64,000 bases of DNA from Pleodorina starrii (Eukaryota; Chlorophyta; Chlorophyceae; Chlamydomonadales; Volvocaceae): the NCBI GenBank assembly GCA_030267565.1, contig BRXU01000073.1, positions 1 to 64,000 on the forward strand. Direction: 5' to 3'. Position 1 is the stretch's first letter, and each line of letters begins with the position of its first letter. The notes below the pieces were generated by a model. It was not told the origin of the DNA. It saw only the letters and a program-made list of their open reading frames with translations, and searched no databases. The position numbers were made by a program, and so were the translations under genes. Positions 63,270 to 64,000 of the stretch are shown here, one piece after another.

Positions 63270-63799
63270 CCGCCCGTCTTCGGATCGCCTTCACTGGACC
63301 CCAGCGCGTCCAGCACCTGGTCGGGATCGACGGTCTTTTCGACCTCGGCCACGGTGGCCTGGTCCAAGGGCACCTCGAGTCGCTCGGCGATGCGGTGGAT
63401 GACCTCGGCCAGCCGGGTCAGCTCATCCTCGGCCAGAAGGCCTACGTGCAGGTCCAGGTCGGCGCGCCGGTCGGCGGCCTCGGCCTGCCGGTTCTGGTTG
63501 ATCAGGACGAAGGTGGACAGGAAGATCGCCTCGACCGAGGCCTCCATCGCCAGCATGACGAAGGTCGGGTCCCAGGGTGTCACACCCGGTATCCAGCCCA
63601 GGTTGGCCACGATCCAGAAGCCGTAGACCACCAGATGCAGGACCACGAAGGTCATGGAGCCGGTAAAGGCCGTGATCCGGGCCGCGATCCGCGCGCCAAG
63701 CGGCGCGGCCGCAGCCTCGCGTCGGCGGCGTTCGGCCAGCCGCTCGATATTGGCGGCCAGCCGCGCGCTCATCTGGCTGCCGATTGCGTTCGTGTCCAT
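63221..63799 (-). CDS. DUF1003 membrane protein
   Basis: The 192-residue protein has a basic N-terminal part, two membrane helices (about residues 50-70, FVVLHLVVYGFWIVANLGW, and 82-102, MEASVEAIFLSTFVLINQN) and a cytosolic helical tail. This is the usual layout of DUF1003 proteins, whose role is unknown. The ATG at 63799 is chosen because homologous content begins there. It overlaps the ino1 end. Confidence 0.83.
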   Translation of the reverse strand: MDTNAIGSQMSARLAANIERLAERRRREAAAAPLGARIAARITAFTGSMTFVVLHLVVYGFWIVANLGWIPGVTPWDPTFVMLAMEASVEAIFLSTFVLINQNRQAEAADRRADLDLHVGLLAEDELTRLAEVIHRIAERLEVPLDQATVAEVEKTVDPDQVLDALGSSEGDPKTGGHGAGAPSAMKDSTAS

Positions 63800-63873
63800 G
63801 TCCCTTGCCCGCCCTTGTTCTGCCACCCCGGACAAAGCGGCGCCGCCCCCCATTCGGTTCCGAAAGGACAGCC

Positions 63874-64000
63874 ATGATCGAAGCCTCCCTGATGCGCGCC
63901 GCCATTCTGGACGGACCGCAGCGGTTTTCCCTGGCCAGGGTGCCGGTGCCCCGGCCCGGCCCGGGCGAGGTGCTGATCCGGCTGGAGGGCTGCGGCGTCT
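63874..64000 (+). CDS. Zinc-type alcohol dehydrogenase family protein, N-terminal part only
   Basis: From the ATG at 63874 (GAAAGGA upstream) the frame is open to the window edge, 42 residues. It reads MRAAILDGPQRFSLARVPVPR and PGEVLIRLEGCGV, the GroES-like start of medium-chain dehydrogenases, with the catalytic-zinc cysteine in GCGV. The rest is beyond the window. It continues the plus-strand glycan unit direction. Confidence 0.72.
   Translation, partial: MIEASLMRAAILDGPQRFSLARVPVPRPGPGEVLIRLEGCGV

Noticed and set aside
1..64000. CRISPR array, prophage or integrated element
   Set aside because: No regularly spaced direct repeats, phage structural genes, integrase or attachment-site duplication around the tRNA-Leu gene were seen.

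Overview
The window is a high-GC, gene-dense stretch of an alphaproteobacterial chromosome. The content (trimethylamine monooxygenase, N-methylglutamate pathway genes, TRAP and BCCT transporters, many GntR regulators, coupled operons with ATGA overlaps) best fits a Rhodobacteraceae member, Paracoccus-like. This is inference from gene content; there is no rRNA here and no search was run.

Layout. (1) 1-14414 is a methylated-amine region: a permease cut by the window edge, tdm and tmm (trimethylamine to trimethylamine N-oxide to dimethylamine), a divergent substrate-binding-type protein without a signal peptide, a GntR regulator, gmaS with mgsCBA (methylamine to gamma-glutamylmethylamide to N-methylglutamate), an ammonium transporter and an XRE-cupin regulator. 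(2) 14558-17753 encodes a two-subunit molybdenum hydroxylase with a Tat-exported large subunit and a diheme cytochrome c. (3) 17754-31357 is a decay corridor. Intact genes (otnC, otnK, a racemase-family gene, a tandem-HTH GntR regulator, an MFS transporter) alternate with truncated, fused, frameshifted or nonsense-interrupted genes: a GntR remnant, an amino-acid-oxidase-like fragment abutting a 2-hydroxycarboxylate transporter fragment, an iron-type ABC transporter collapsed by a deletion, an isopropylmalate/tartrate dehydrogenase-family gene with an in-frame TAG, a frameshifted aconitase-family gene and an amino-acid ABC ATPase remnant. (4) 31358-43094 holds an MmgE/PrpD protein, tRNA-Leu(CAA), lipA, a lone EutH permease with a lactone/alditol oxidase and a dehydrogenase, a LuxR-type regulator, an acetyltransferase, a cupin, an amidohydrolase and a BCCT transporter. 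(5) 43333-50693 is one tightly coupled catabolic operon: GntR regulator, isocitrate-lyase-family enzyme, SDR, three-part TRAP transporter, FAD-linked 2-hydroxyacid dehydrogenase and HpcH/HpaI aldolase. (6) 50758-64000 is a surface-glycan or glycolipid cluster in two divergent units. The minus-strand unit has ten coupled genes (sugar-nucleotide epimerases, UDP-xylose synthase-like enzyme, five glycosyltransferase-like proteins, DUF6165). The plus-strand unit has a phosphatase, a methyltransferase, a glycoside-hydrolase-like protein whose barrel appears circularly permuted, inositol-3-phosphate synthase and the start of a zinc-type dehydrogenase.

Together these describe a metabolically versatile heterotroph that takes nitrogen and C1 units from methylated amines and organic acids from TRAP transporters, and makes a xylose- and inositol-related glycan. 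The two signals I rate highest are the permuted hydrolase at 61201-62145 within the inositol-phosphate/xylose glycan cluster, and the compact promoter with two copies of a palindromic operator in front of tmm, opposite a leaderless binding protein that may be the sensor.
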